From positions 5,426,501 to 5,490,500 of the forward strand of contig NZ_CP043930.1 in the NCBI RefSeq assembly GCF_009720525.1: DNA of 64,000 bases, in the 5' to 3' direction. The notes under the pieces are model-generated. The model ran no database searches, had not been told where the DNA came from, and saw nothing but the letters and a program-made list of their open reading frames with translations. This DNA comes from Gimesia benthica (GTDB lineage: Bacteria > Planctomycetota > Planctomycetia > Planctomycetales > Planctomycetaceae). The translations under genes and the position numbers were made by a program. Each line of letters opens with the position of its first letter. Within the stretch, counting starts at the first letter, position 1. Below, piece after piece: positions 1 to 8,195 of this stretch.

Positions 1-312
1 AAATCTAATTTGCGGGGCTATGTGACTTTCGCGAAAACGGGAGCCCCCAATTCCAGAACCACTCAGCTCTTCATTAATTTTCAGGATAACCGGCGACTTG
101 ATCAGATGGGGTTCGCTCCTTTTGGTTATATTTCCCCGGAAGGTATGCGCGTTGTGGATACCCTGTATAACGGCTACGGTGAGGCTGCGCCTCGAGGACG
201 CGGTCCCTCGCAGGCACGACTTCAGCTTGAGGGTAATGCCTACCTGAAACGCGAATTCCCTCGACTGGATTACATTGTCAAAGCTTCAGTCGTGAAAAAC
301 GGGAAACGCTGA
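1..312 (+). CDS. Cyclophilin-type peptidyl-prolyl isomerase, C-terminal part
   Basis: The reading frame is open from the first base of the window, so the gene starts upstream; about 103 residues remain. The text TTQLFINFQDN followed by FAPFGYI and a G.RVVD segment is the conserved cyclophilin core: the QFFI-like strand and the F.PFG.V loop. The family catalyses proline cis-trans isomerisation during protein folding. The final strand ends in a basic tail (VKNGKR). Whether the protein is exported cannot be judged because the N-terminus is missing. The neighbouring FKBP lipoprotein is a second, unrelated prolyl isomerase less than 1 kb away. Confidence 0.9.
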   Translation, partial: KSNLRGYVTFAKTGAPNSRTTQLFINFQDNRRLDQMGFAPFGYISPEGMRVVDTLYNGYGEAAPRGRGPSQARLQLEGNAYLKREFPRLDYIVKASVVKNGKR

Positions 313-320
313 TCGGGGAT

Positions 321-743
321 TTATTCTGTCAGATGCGGCTGGATGAACAGCGCTTTTTTCTCACCAGGCAATGTGAAATCAAAGCCGCAGCTTCGGAAGA
401 ATACGTCTGAAGACGTCACTGCCATCACTTCCAGGATATTCCGCTGTCGTGCGCGATCAACACATGCGGAGACCAGCTTTTTCCCTACTCCAATTCCCTG
501 GCGGTGATCTGCGACTACCAGACTGCGGATTTCGGCCAGTTTGCGAGAATAGATTTCCAGGGATGCAAATCCAACTATCTCAGTACCTGCTTCGATCGCC
601 ACAAATCCGGTTTCAACCAGTTCGTCCAGTTCTTCTGAGGTCCGTGGCAGAATCTTGCCTTGCTCTACGAAAGGGACAATGAATTCGGAGAGCGGGGTGA
701 TATCCTCATGTTTAGCAGGGCGAATCTCTATCTGGTCAATCAT
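321..743 (-). CDS. GNAT family N-acetyltransferase
   Basis: This is a 140-residue single-domain acetyltransferase. Residues about 70-100 contain IRSLVVADHRQGIGVGKKL, which is the acetyl-CoA binding Q/RxxGxG/A loop of GNAT enzymes. The C-terminal part (VTSSDVFFRSCGF) matches the end of the fold. The layout resembles the short ArgA-type N-acetylglutamate synthases (N-acetyltransferase complementing ArgA), but the acceptor substrate cannot be read from the sequence. It is convergent with the cyclophilin gene, with 8 bases between stops. The start is ATG at 743 with only a weak purine-rich stretch before it. Confidence 0.85.
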   Translation of the reverse strand: MIDQIEIRPAKHEDITPLSEFIVPFVEQGKILPRTSEELDELVETGFVAIEAGTEIVGFASLEIYSRKLAEIRSLVVADHRQGIGVGKKLVSACVDRARQRNILEVMAVTSSDVFFRSCGFDFTLPGEKKALFIQPHLTE

Positions 744-1022
744 CTTCTAAGGTTTTCGTGCTGAAATGGTGGTCTTTTACGGGGAATGACCTGCCAGAAA
801 CGTATGAGAACGCGGGCGCAGGATCGATTTCGCCTGCAACTCCTGAATCAGTGCCCGGACTGCCGGCAGACATCAGAATCCCATAATCTTTTCTTAAGTC
901 CACTAAACTAGGACAGCTTGGTGGTGCAACCGATAGTCCTATCCGTTATGTTATCGCTCAGAGGCAATTCTGTGAATAGGCCCGCAGTATTATTATTTGC
1001 CTGATACAAAGGTAATCAACCT

Positions 1023-1535
1023 ATGAAAAAAACACGATTTTTATTGGGATGCAGTCTGATCTGCCTGACAGCCACTGGCTGTAGTAACTATGTTCGCCAG
1101 GGAGAACAGGTTGATCCCCCGGCAGCCTCAGCGCAAGTCAGTCCAGCAGACAATCAGCAAACAGAAATGGAAGTAGCCGTGGCAGACGAAGCAAACCCCG
1201 GATATTCAACAACCGCCTCCGGACTCAAGTATCGTATCGTGCGTGAGGGAAATGACACCAAGCCCGGTCCGCAGGATCAGGTGACCGTTCATTACCGGGG
1301 CACTCTGGAAGATGGTACCGAATTTGACAGCTCCTACAAACGGGGCGAGACAATTTCATTCCCTCTCAACGGTGTGATTCCCGGTTGGACCGAAGGTCTT
1401 CAACTCATCGGTGAAGGGGGAGAGGTCGAACTGGTCATTCCGCCGGAACTGGGCTATGGTGCCGCTGGTGCTCCACCAGTGATTCCCGGTAATGCCACTC
1501 TTCATTTCAAAGTGGAACTCTTTAAAGTGAATTAG
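1023..1535 (+). CDS. FKBP-type peptidyl-prolyl isomerase, lipoprotein
   Basis: This protein has 170 residues. Residues 1-20 form a lipoprotein signal (MKKTR, hydrophobic core, then TATGC), with Cys20 as the expected lipidated residue. A Gln/Ala/Glu-rich linker leads to an FKBP domain at about residues 60-170, seen in [40 protein letters not shown] and PELGYGA. FKBPs isomerise X-Pro bonds; this one would be anchored in a membrane and act on exported proteins. An AAAGGT ribosome site lies about 9 bases before the ATG. The pyrophosphatase gene follows 62 bases later on the same strand and may be co-transcribed. Confidence 0.92.
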   Translation: MKKTRFLLGCSLICLTATGCSNYVRQGEQVDPPAASAQVSPADNQQTEMEVAVADEANPGYSTTASGLKYRIVREGNDTKPGPQDQVTVHYRGTLEDGTEFDSSYKRGETISFPLNGVIPGWTEGLQLIGEGGEVELVIPPELGYGAAGAPPVIPGNATLHFKVELFKVN

Positions 1536-1597
1536 TTGATGCAGCGCAACTTCAGCTGATTCTTGATACTATTCAGCCATCATTCAGGAGAATAGCA

Positions 1598-2140
1598 GTG
1601 ACCCACTGTTGGCACGATGTGACTCCCGGGCAGAACCTGCCTCGCGATTTCACGGCCGTTATCGAAATTCCTACTTTTTCCAAAGTGAAATATGAGTTAG
1701 ACAAAGGCACGGGCCTGCTCAGGCTGGACCGAATGCTCTACTCAGCAGTCCATTATCCCGCCAACTATGGGTTCATTCCCCAGACTCTGGCTGAAGACGA
1801 CGACCCTTTGGACGTTCTGGTACTCTGTCAGGAACCGGTAGACCCCCTGACAATTCTGGATGCCCGGGCTATCGGGGTGATGACCATGATCGACAGCGGC
1901 AAACCAGACCATAAAATTCTGGCGGTCGCCGTGAATGATCCGGAATACAATCCCTACACTGATGCTTCTGAACTACCACCACATCGTCTGGCCATGCTCA
2001 GACGCTTCTTCCAGGATTACAAAATGCTGGAAGGCAAGACGGTTGAGGTCGAAGAATTTCAGGCAGCTTCTGAAGCGTTTCCGATCATCGAAGATTCACT
2101 GCAGCGATACAGCAGCCAGCGACGTCGCGGTTTTCTATAA
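1598..2140 (+). CDS. ppa: Inorganic pyrophosphatase (family I)
   Basis: This is a 180-residue soluble enzyme that hydrolyses pyrophosphate to two phosphates and so drives biosynthetic reactions. The family I signature [10 protein letters not shown] is present at about residues 66-75, and it carries the metal-binding aspartates. YGFIPQT precedes it and KYE occurs near the N-terminus, as in bacterial Ppa. The start is GTG at 1598 with AGGAG upstream; no better ATG is available in frame. The length matches the usual bacterial enzyme. The last residues ([11 protein letters not shown]) are unusually basic. It is convergent with the PDZ gene on the minus strand. Confidence 0.93.
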   Translation: MTHCWHDVTPGQNLPRDFTAVIEIPTFSKVKYELDKGTGLLRLDRMLYSAVHYPANYGFIPQTLAEDDDPLDVLVLCQEPVDPLTILDARAIGVMTMIDSGKPDHKILAVAVNDPEYNPYTDASELPPHRLAMLRRFFQDYKMLEGKTVEVEEFQAASEAFPIIEDSLQRYSSQRRRGFL

Positions 2141-2164
2141 GATCAACTGTGACTATGAACAATC

Positions 2165-2203
2165 AAAAACAGGCAGCCGGTTCCCGATGGAATCAGCTGC
2201 CTG
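2165..2203 (-). terminator. Rho-independent terminator for the PDZ gene
   Basis: Read on the minus strand, CAGGCAGC and GCTGCCTG form a perfect 8-bp stem with an 18-base loop, followed by TTTTTG. It lies 31 bases after the stop of the minus-strand PDZ gene and so closes the sigma/anti-sigma/PDZ run. On the plus strand there is no T-run. Confidence 0.7.
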
Positions 2204-2233
2204 GATTGTCAGTTCGTACGGTCTTTAAGCCGC

Positions 2234-3430
2234 TTAGATCGGGCTGTCTGCATGGACCCGGATGGTTGGAATCCGAATGCGATGCAGCATGGTGCGAATC
2301 TGTTCCTGGATCGCGGGTGTCAGCTGTTCCAGTTCATTCGTAAAGACCTGATTCCCCAGAATCTGATTGACATTCAGATTCGGTCTATTTCCCAGCGGAT
2401 GGTCGAGCTCAACCATGCGAACAGACTTCTCTTTGGTAGCCCGGCTCAACAGCACGCGGGTAAAGCGATCTTTCCCCTGCATGTGTGGTTTGATCTGCAA
2501 CCGAAAACTGGCTTTGCCCTGGAGTGCCAGCTTCAACTCTTTGAGTCGCTCATTGATGATTAACTGCACGTTATCGGGCAGGTCGACGATCTGTTCGGTG
2601 ATTTCCCGGGGATTGCCAGCGAAGTGATATGACTGCAGGGTCTCGGTCTCATCCTGATAATTGACTTCGACAGAATAATCCCCTTTGGCTTTGCCTACAA
2701 ACAGCAGACAAAGGTTGTGGGTGTTGATCGTGGTTGGCGAGTTAAAGTTCAGTGGTTCTTTTCTTCCAAGGGGATCCGTTTCCGTTGAACGGGCTGCAAT
2801 GGGTGCATCTTTGCCGGTATCTGGTTTTTTCGGTTTGTCCTTTTGGTTATTGTCCGCCAGTTGCGGTTTCTGACCGAGTGGAGTGACCTGAAACTTGTAG
2901 TAGCGAAACAGTTTCTGGGTCAGGGTCAGTTCAATCGTCTGTTTTCGGGACGCGCGGATGACTTCCAACTGGATGGTCTCACCCTTGTCTGAATCGAGGA
3001 CAAACTTCCTTAGAATATCAGATGAGGTGATGGCTTTGCCGTTATAGCTGGTCAGCACGTCAAATGGTTTGAGACCTGCCTGTTGGGCAGGAGAGTCTGG
3101 CACCACCATCTTGATACCGATTCCCTGTCCTGCTGTCAGTATGTCGTGCAGCTGGGCTTCCAGATAAGCTGGGATCGGTTCCGTGACGACACCCACGAAG
3201 TTCCGCATTTCGGTCTCGCCGGTTGAGCGCGTAGTAACCCGGAACTTTCCCTGCGGGCCAGCGGCGTCTGTCGACGAAGACGGCGCTGGATTGAGGGTGG
3301 GGTTTTGCTGGAGAGACTGAGGTTGCCCTGGTTTTGGTGCCTGCAGGGGACTCTCGTCAGCAACTGACGTCTGAATGGCAATCAGAGACGTAATCAGCCC
3401 GCTCAATAAGAACCATTGAAACTGTTTCAT
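2234..3430 (-). CDS. Secreted PDZ-domain protein
   Basis: This protein has 398 residues. A signal peptide at 1-25 (MKQFQWFLLSGLITSLIAI, then SVADE) is followed by a Pro/Gln-rich linker and one PDZ domain at about 95-185. The PDZ domain shows GIGIKMVVPDSPAQQAG, DVLTSYNGKAI and IQLEVIRASRKQTIELTL. After a Lys/Pro-rich linker, about 170 residues match nothing recognised. There is no protease domain. An upstream TTG (3454) is in frame, but the ATG at 3430 has AAGG before it and begins a clean signal peptide. It is the last gene after an ECF sigma factor and a membrane anti-sigma candidate, 142 bases upstream, so a role in that signalling unit is possible but is inference. Confidence 0.8.
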   Translation of the reverse strand: MKQFQWFLLSGLITSLIAIQTSVADESPLQAPKPGQPQSLQQNPTLNPAPSSSTDAAGPQGKFRVTTRSTGETEMRNFVGVVTEPIPAYLEAQLHDILTAGQGIGIKMVVPDSPAQQAGLKPFDVLTSYNGKAITSSDILRKFVLDSDKGETIQLEVIRASRKQTIELTLTQKLFRYYKFQVTPLGQKPQLADNNQKDKPKKPDTGKDAPIAARSTETDPLGRKEPLNFNSPTTINTHNLCLLFVGKAKGDYSVEVNYQDETETLQSYHFAGNPREITEQIVDLPDNVQLIINERLKELKLALQGKASFRLQIKPHMQGKDRFTRVLLSRATKEKSVRMVELDHPLGNRPNLNVNQILGNQVFTNELEQLTPAIQEQIRTMLHRIRIPTIRVHADSPI

Positions 3431-3572
3431 TGTACTGCCTTGGATGTGATTCAAAAAAGACCTTCCCCGCGTCGGAAAATACTAATATTCCGGCCTGGCT
3501 GCGAACATCCTTTTTGTGGCCCGTTAAATTCCTACTTATTCCGCTTTATCGGCTCATTGATTGCAACAGTTG

Positions 3573-4235
3573 TTACTGTTGCTCGTGGCTCTCAATTTCA
3601 TCACCAATCAGTGATAGACCGGCTTTGTTGACAGGCACAAAATCAATGGTGAGCTCAGGCATTGACATCTTGACGTGAGAACCAGTCTCCGGATTTTCAA
3701 CGGTGATGTTTGTCCAGGACAATTCAGTTCGCTGTTCTACCGGACCCAGTTCCGTATTATAAAGTGTGATATCAATCGATTCTTTAATGTTGTCATTTAT
3801 TTCAGGGGTCAACTCCAGAGGAGTCTCTCCCTGATCCAGAACTGCCAGCGTATCCGGCTCAATCTCTGGAATAGTCGCGACGACCGGTTTTTCAATTTCG
3901 GGTTGCTTGGTCAGTTCAGCAGTCGGCTGATTTGTCAGTCCGGACTCATCGGGAGTCCTCTGCATAAAGAGGCTGGCCAGTCCCGCCATGAGGCAAATCG
4001 AGAGAGCAGATACCAGCAGTCCCAACTGAAAGCCCCGACGAGAAGCAGGTTCCTGAGCCACGGGGACAGAGTTTTCTTCTGCGCGCAACTTTTGGTAGTG
4101 AGCTTCAAATTCCTCGTCAGTGAGCTCAGATAACTCCTGCAATTCAGGAGGCATTTCCTGCTGGAAATATTCGCGCAGAACACTCTCCAGCTCATCTTCA
4201 TTCTCGAGCATTCCTGAAGTGTCATACGGTTTCAT
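3573..4235 (-). CDS. Putative membrane anti-sigma factor
   Basis: This protein has 220 residues. The acidic N-terminal part (1-65) is presumably cytoplasmic, one membrane segment lies at about 71-91 (LGLLVSALSICLMAGLASLF), and the C-terminal part of about 130 residues would be outside the membrane. The start chosen is the ATG at 4235, which overlaps the end of the sigma gene by 14 bases; longer starts reach further into the sigma gene. Overlap with an ECF sigma gene plus one-pass topology is the classic anti-sigma arrangement. The zinc anti-sigma motif (HxxxCxxC) is absent and I do not recognise a named domain, so the role rests on position and topology. Confidence 0.65.
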   Translation of the reverse strand: MKPYDTSGMLENEDELESVLREYFQQEMPPELQELSELTDEEFEAHYQKLRAEENSVPVAQEPASRRGFQLGLLVSALSICLMAGLASLFMQRTPDESGLTNQPTAELTKQPEIEKPVVATIPEIEPDTLAVLDQGETPLELTPEINDNIKESIDITLYNTELGPVEQRTELSWTNITVENPETGSHVKMSMPELTIDFVPVNKAGLSLIGDEIESHEQQ

Positions 4236-4752
4236 GATCAATCCCCACTTTTTCCAACTCTTCACAAAGACGCTTTCTGGCGCGAGAAAGCCTCATGTCG
4301 ATTGCTGAAGTCGATGTATTCAGAGCAATTGACATTCGTTTTGATGACCATCCTAGTGCATAACGAAGTACGAGAACCTCGCGGTCCTCGGATCGAAGTT
4401 GTTGAAGTGCTTGCCGGATTCGGCTGTTAGTCTCGTTTCTCTGCAGATCCTCTGATGGATCAGCAGGTTTTCCCACAATGTTGTCCAAAAAATCTGCGGG
4501 CTTAGCTGCATGATTCTGCCTTCGTGCATAGTCACGCAACCAGTTTTGAGCAACAGTCAAAACCCAGGCCCGGATATTTCGAATTGACTCTACTTCTTGG
4601 CTTTGTAAACGTACGAACGCTTCCTGCAGCGCGTCATATGCGCGATCCGAGTCGGAACACTGGGCATATAACAAAGCCCAAAGTTCTCGTCCTTCACGCA
4701 AATAGACCGCCTCGATCTCTGCCGACCAGTTATTGGCCTGCTTATCAGGCAT
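4222..4752 (-). CDS. RNA polymerase sigma factor, ECF subfamily
   Basis: This protein has 176 residues. Region 2 is seen at about 25-95 (YDALQEAFVRLQ, then IRNIRAWVLTVAQNWLRDYAR, the -10 recognition helices). Region 4 lies at about 115-165 (LRSEDREVLVLRYALGW, then a helix-turn-helix with STSAIDMRLSRARKRL). ECF sigma factors direct RNA polymerase to small regulons and are usually held inactive by a membrane anti-sigma factor, here the overlapping downstream gene. The start ATG at 4752 has no clear ribosome site. A strong hairpin lies 46 bases upstream in the presumed leader. Confidence 0.92.
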   Translation of the reverse strand: MPDKQANNWSAEIEAVYLREGRELWALLYAQCSDSDRAYDALQEAFVRLQSQEVESIRNIRAWVLTVAQNWLRDYARRQNHAAKPADFLDNIVGKPADPSEDLQRNETNSRIRQALQQLRSEDREVLVLRYALGWSSKRMSIALNTSTSAIDMRLSRARKRLCEELEKVGIDHETV

Positions 4753-5145
4753 GCAAATTCCAATACGTTAGAAGAGGGATTATCTAAGTCGATTGGAGAG
4801 TGTTAATGGACTGGCATCTCTTGCCAGATTAACCACACTCGACTAACTCACATGCACTAGAATAGACGGAATCTGAACCAGAATCTAACGTCGTTTCAGC
4901 ATATTTACGGTTTCCATTTTAAATTGGTGATCCCAGCCCCCGGGTTTGACCAGGTTGACAGGGATGTTCATGGTTCAAACTTATACTATCACCATATAGA
5001 TAAACAACTTATAACGATTATAGCGACGACGGCCTGGACGACCAGATGCGATGCGTCATTTTGACTGAATTCGAAAATCAGCCTACCTCTGTCGATGGCT
5101 GTCAGTTGGGATCTGATAGTCAAGCGGACACTGTCAGGCACACGC
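4753..5145. other. Intergenic region upstream of the ECF sigma gene
   Basis: No gene is supported here. The main visible structure is a long imperfect hairpin at 4787-4844 (listed separately). The rest is AT-rich with no clear repeat. The region lies between the sigma gene start and the end of the NIPSNAP gene, both on the minus strand, so it should carry the sigma operon promoter. Confidence 0.6.
4787..4844. promoter_or_regulatory. Long imperfect hairpin in the sigma-gene leader
   Basis: CTGGCA (4811-4816) and TGCCAG (4822-4827) form a perfect 6-bp stem around a 5-base loop. It is extended by TAAT/ATTA and GAGTGT/ACACTC with one 3-base bulge on each side, and possibly by AGTC/GACT at the outer edge. 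In total about 16-20 base pairs can form. It sits 46 bases before the sigma-gene ATG and could act as an RNA leader structure or a dyad operator. It has no T-run and is not a typical terminator. Confidence 0.5.
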
Positions 5146-5940
5146 TTACTGAATCTCAGAGTAAGGCAGTGGTTCCAGATACCAGTTTGTGATCTTGGAT
5201 ACAGTCCCCTTGTATTTGTCCATCTTTTTCATGCGGTCCCACTCGGGATGCTTGCGGAATCCTTCCCAGTGTTTTTCATGTGCCTCCCGGTTGGGGGCGG
5301 AAAGCATGTAGGTCAGGTTGGGAACATCGTCACCGATCAGCATCTCGCCATAGAACACGGGAGCAAGCAGCACGTCACGCATGATGTCAATCTCGCCCGA
5401 GTTGAACATGTCCACTTTCAGGCGGGCCAGATTGGCATTGTGACTTTCGTAGGTCCGCAGTTCGAACAGGTTGGGGCCTTTTCCTTTCGGGGTTTCCAGA
5501 ATCGGCATCCCCTTGAAGGCTTTCATCAGACGACTTTCAATCCGACTGTAGGGGGCGTCTTTTTTAGGGATGGCGAAGTAGGATGCGGCTGCTGCGTGAT
5601 ATGCTTTGTCCGCTTCCAGTTTATCATTCAGACTGGACAGCTGATTCAGCGATTGGAAGGGAATCAGCATGTAGAGGGAATAGTCATCCTTGGCATCGAT
5701 TTCTTTGAACACGCCCACTTTCTTGATTCCCGCGCGATTCAGCGCCGGCAACAGGGCCTGTTCCAGGTAGTCGCTGACCACCTTCTGATTCTGCTCTTTC
5801 GTGATGCGGTAGGTCCGCAGTTCATAATATTCCTGACTCTGCTGCTCTGCCGCGGGCACGGGTTGTCCCAGTCCCAGAGCAGCAACGGCTCCCAGAATAC
5901 CTGCCAGCAGGCTGCGTCGGTTAATTCGATTCTGTTGCAT
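5146..5940 (-). CDS. NIPSNAP family protein with Tat signal
   Basis: This protein has 264 residues. The N-terminus has a twin-arginine signal (NRINRRSLLAGILGAVAALGLG). Two NIPSNAP-type ferredoxin-like modules follow, each opened by the hallmark YELRTYR (about 38) and FELRTYES (about 145), and the C-terminal half contains W..FRKHPEWDRM. The family's biochemical role is uncertain. The start is ATG 5940 with a GAGGT ribosome site; a longer in-frame start at 6021 would put the Tat motif too far inside. The CocE/NonD hydrolase gene ends 85 bases upstream on the same strand, so the two may be co-transcribed and exported together. Confidence 0.88.
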   Translation of the reverse strand: MQQNRINRRSLLAGILGAVAALGLGQPVPAAEQQSQEYYELRTYRITKEQNQKVVSDYLEQALLPALNRAGIKKVGVFKEIDAKDDYSLYMLIPFQSLNQLSSLNDKLEADKAYHAAAASYFAIPKKDAPYSRIESRLMKAFKGMPILETPKGKGPNLFELRTYESHNANLARLKVDMFNSGEIDIMRDVLLAPVFYGEMLIGDDVPNLTYMLSAPNREAHEKHWEGFRKHPEWDRMKKMDKYKGTVSKITNWYLEPLPYSEIQ

Positions 5941-6025
5941 GATTACCTCACTTTTATCCTGAACTGATTTTTGATTCAGAGTTGGTTCAAAACGGTTGAA
6001 GACGGCCGTGTGCTGCCACAACAGC

Positions 6026-7696
6026 TCAAGGTTTCACAGGCGCCAGAATACGGGATGCCTGGCCGCTGCTGTGATGAATTTTATTTTTGGCGACGACCAC
6101 TTTCTCGGGAAACTCGATTGTAATCGGCTCTCCCGTATTGGGATTGGGTTCGTAGAATGGGGCTCCTGTCGAACAGACGGTTACCCGAATTTTATGCCCT
6201 TTGTTGAAGATCTGGCTCAGCCAGCCCACATTGAAGCCGACCTTGTAAACCTCTCCCGGTTCCATGAATTTCTGCTGTTCGAAACCATCCCGGTAGCGGG
6301 CGCGACGGATCATATCAATGATCAGAATCGAACGCCCGTCCGGATAGACATCGCTGACGCGGACAATGAAGTCGGTATCTTTGGCCGAGGATGAGACCAG
6401 CAGCTCGGCCTTCACATTTCCCGTCCATTCGACCGCTTCAGTCAGTGTGTCGGTCGTGAAGGTCAGTACGTTTTCCTGTTCTTCGACAACGCGGGCATCG
6501 CGGGCACCGGGGAAGCCCCGGCCTTCAATTTTCTCCGGGTTCAATGGGTCTGCAATCAACTCGGTGAACGAGTCTGCTGCAGTCGGCTTAGAGGTCGACA
6601 GTTTGCCATCTTGTTGCAGGTAGTAGGGGGTTTCCTCAACTGGTACCGGCCAGTCGTTGGTTGCCCGCCAGACATTACCTGGTGCCCCCGGTTCACCAAC
6701 CGCTCCCATCACGTAGTAACGGACATTGGGATCAATTTCGATCTCGTTCCGCTTTCCCTTCAGGTAGTGATCGAACCAGCGGATCATCTCGGCCATCATG
6801 TCGAAGTTCGCATTCTCTGGATAGAGCATGTCACCGACTTTATTGACCTTATTAAACCGGCCGTGCAACCAAGGCCCGATATACAGTTTCTGATGACCGC
6901 GGGAATTCGGTCCCCCTTTGTGCTGGCGTCCGATATAGCTCTGGATCGAGCCGACGCACATAAAGTCGTACCAGCTTCCCACGGTAAAGCAGGGCACGTT
7001 CATCTTATCAAAATGCAGGGTACAGTCTTCTGCCTGCCAGTATTCATCGTAATCGGGGTGCGAAAACCATTCTTCCATCAGAGCCCGGTTGTGGGCAGCC
7101 ACGCGGCAGACAGCATCCATTCCCTTGAATCGATTCGGTTTCGCTGCACCACCAATGAAATAGCCCTCATGATACAGGCTGAGCCCCGTATCGATCATGA
7201 ACTGACAGACCAGGTGGGGTGGTTGTGTCACTGCCAGATAGTTCTGCGCATAGCCCCCCTGGGAGCTGCCGAACGTGCCGATCTTGCCAGTCGACCAGGG
7301 CTGTTTAGCCAGCCATTCAACGACATCGTAACCATCCTGCTTTTCCCCCCATTGCAGGTCCCTGTAGCCGACCCAAGTGCCTTCTGACTGCTGGGAACCC
7401 CGGTAGTTGACGGCACAGACCACATAATCATGTCCGGCCATCTCTGCGAATGAAAGCCGCGAACCCTTGCCTCGCAGGCTGGCGTAGCGCTGTTCCATCA
7501 GAACCGGCCAGGGGCCTTTACCCTGAGGAATATAGAGGTAGGCGGAGAGCTTGACGCCATCCCGCATGGGGATCATGACATGTTTTTCGGTGACCCCTTT
7601 TTCAAATTTGAGTGGCGGGGCTTCCTGCGCGAACAAGGCAGGACAGAAAACGAGGCATAAAATCATCCACAGGCAGGCAGGGGCCAGTTTTCGCAT
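6026..7696 (-). CDS. CocE/NonD family hydrolase (S15-like), secreted
   Basis: This protein has 556 residues. A signal peptide (about 1-23, ending ALFAQ) precedes an alpha/beta-hydrolase domain with HVMIPMRDGVKLSAYLY, typical of the X-Pro dipeptidyl-peptidase / cocaine-esterase family. The nucleophile elbow GSSQGGYAQ lies at about residues 143-151, with Ser145 as the likely nucleophile, and HGRFNKV follows where the catalytic His is expected. The C-terminal third is the jelly-roll domain (DTDFIVRVSDVYPDGRS). Substrates for family members include acyl esters and amide bonds; this substrate is unknown. GGAG lies 8 bases before the ATG. It is followed by the NIPSNAP gene. Confidence 0.9.
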   Translation of the reverse strand: MRKLAPACLWMILCLVFCPALFAQEAPPLKFEKGVTEKHVMIPMRDGVKLSAYLYIPQGKGPWPVLMEQRYASLRGKGSRLSFAEMAGHDYVVCAVNYRGSQQSEGTWVGYRDLQWGEKQDGYDVVEWLAKQPWSTGKIGTFGSSQGGYAQNYLAVTQPPHLVCQFMIDTGLSLYHEGYFIGGAAKPNRFKGMDAVCRVAAHNRALMEEWFSHPDYDEYWQAEDCTLHFDKMNVPCFTVGSWYDFMCVGSIQSYIGRQHKGGPNSRGHQKLYIGPWLHGRFNKVNKVGDMLYPENANFDMMAEMIRWFDHYLKGKRNEIEIDPNVRYYVMGAVGEPGAPGNVWRATNDWPVPVEETPYYLQQDGKLSTSKPTAADSFTELIADPLNPEKIEGRGFPGARDARVVEEQENVLTFTTDTLTEAVEWTGNVKAELLVSSSAKDTDFIVRVSDVYPDGRSILIIDMIRRARYRDGFEQQKFMEPGEVYKVGFNVGWLSQIFNKGHKIRVTVCSTGAPFYEPNPNTGEPITIEFPEKVVVAKNKIHHSSGQASRILAPVKP

Positions 7697-8071
7697 GGGC
7701 TATCTCCGGTTGGATTTTCAGGGCAGGTATTTCTTCTTCGATTGTGGTCAACCATTGTCAATTCAGCAAGCATAAACGCCGGTAGATCTGAAGAGTCTCC
7801 GGAACCCGCACAACAGTCAGAAGCGACATCCCCCCTGTTTTCGTCAGTGCAGCAGAAATTCTTACCCTTGATTCAGCAGTCAGACAGAGGCGGGAAATCG
7901 ATTTTTCAGCGCTGAAATCGGGGCAGAATCCTTTCACCAGCCATAAAAAGGGGGTATGCTACCGCAGAGCAGCAGTGGGAGTTTTCTTCAACTGACTGCT
8001 GAATCGATTCCCGCCGGGCGAACCTGATGGACGCCTGATGTATCCAGATGCATAAGCACCGGGAACAAAAC
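7697..8071. other. Intergenic region with a large inverted repeat
   Basis: No gene is supported. The stretch holds an inverted-repeat block (7870-8005, listed separately) and, at its right end, the presumed promoter region of tRNA-Thr. No convincing -35/-10 pair was assigned. Confidence 0.5.
7870..8005. repeat. 14-bp inverted repeat enclosing a 14-bp palindrome
   Basis: GATTCAGCAGTCAG (7870-7883) is exactly complementary to CTGACTGCTGAATC (7992-8005), 108 bases apart. Between them lies the perfect palindrome TTTCAGCGCTGAAA (7904-7917). GGCGGGAAATCGAT near 7889 is also nearly complementary to the bases from about 8002 (ATCGATTCCCGCC), which allows an alternative pairing. This could be a structured RNA or relic repeat ends; no coding frame explains it. 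Confidence 0.55.
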
Positions 8072-8144
8072 GCCGCCGTAGCTCAGTTGGCAGAGCAACG
8101 CATTCGTAATGCGTAGGTCAGGAGTTCGACTCTCCTCGGCGGCT
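8072..8144 (+). tRNA. tRNA-Thr(CGU)
   Basis: A complete cloverleaf can be read. The acceptor GCCGCCG pairs with CGGCGGC (8137-8143), with discriminator T at 8144. The D arm is GCTC/GAGC. The anticodon stem is ACGCA/TGCGT with loop TTCGTAA and anticodon CGT at 8105-8107. The T arm is AGGAG/CTCCT with loop TTCGACT. CCA is not encoded. It is a lone tRNA. Confidence 0.97.
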
Positions 8145-8195
8145 CTTCTTTTTTCTGCCAGTCTCTCTGACTTGTGTCCTGCTTCTGCGATCGAT

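Noticed and set aside
3573-4265. Longer start for the anti-sigma candidate at 4265
   Set aside because: It would add ten basic residues that overlap sigma coding sequence further; the ATG at 4235 gives the usual short overlap.
5095-5967. Long plus-strand open frame of 290 codons
   Set aside because: It is the antisense shadow of the NIPSNAP gene: composition is poor and it covers the same bases as a gene with a Tat signal and a ribosome site.
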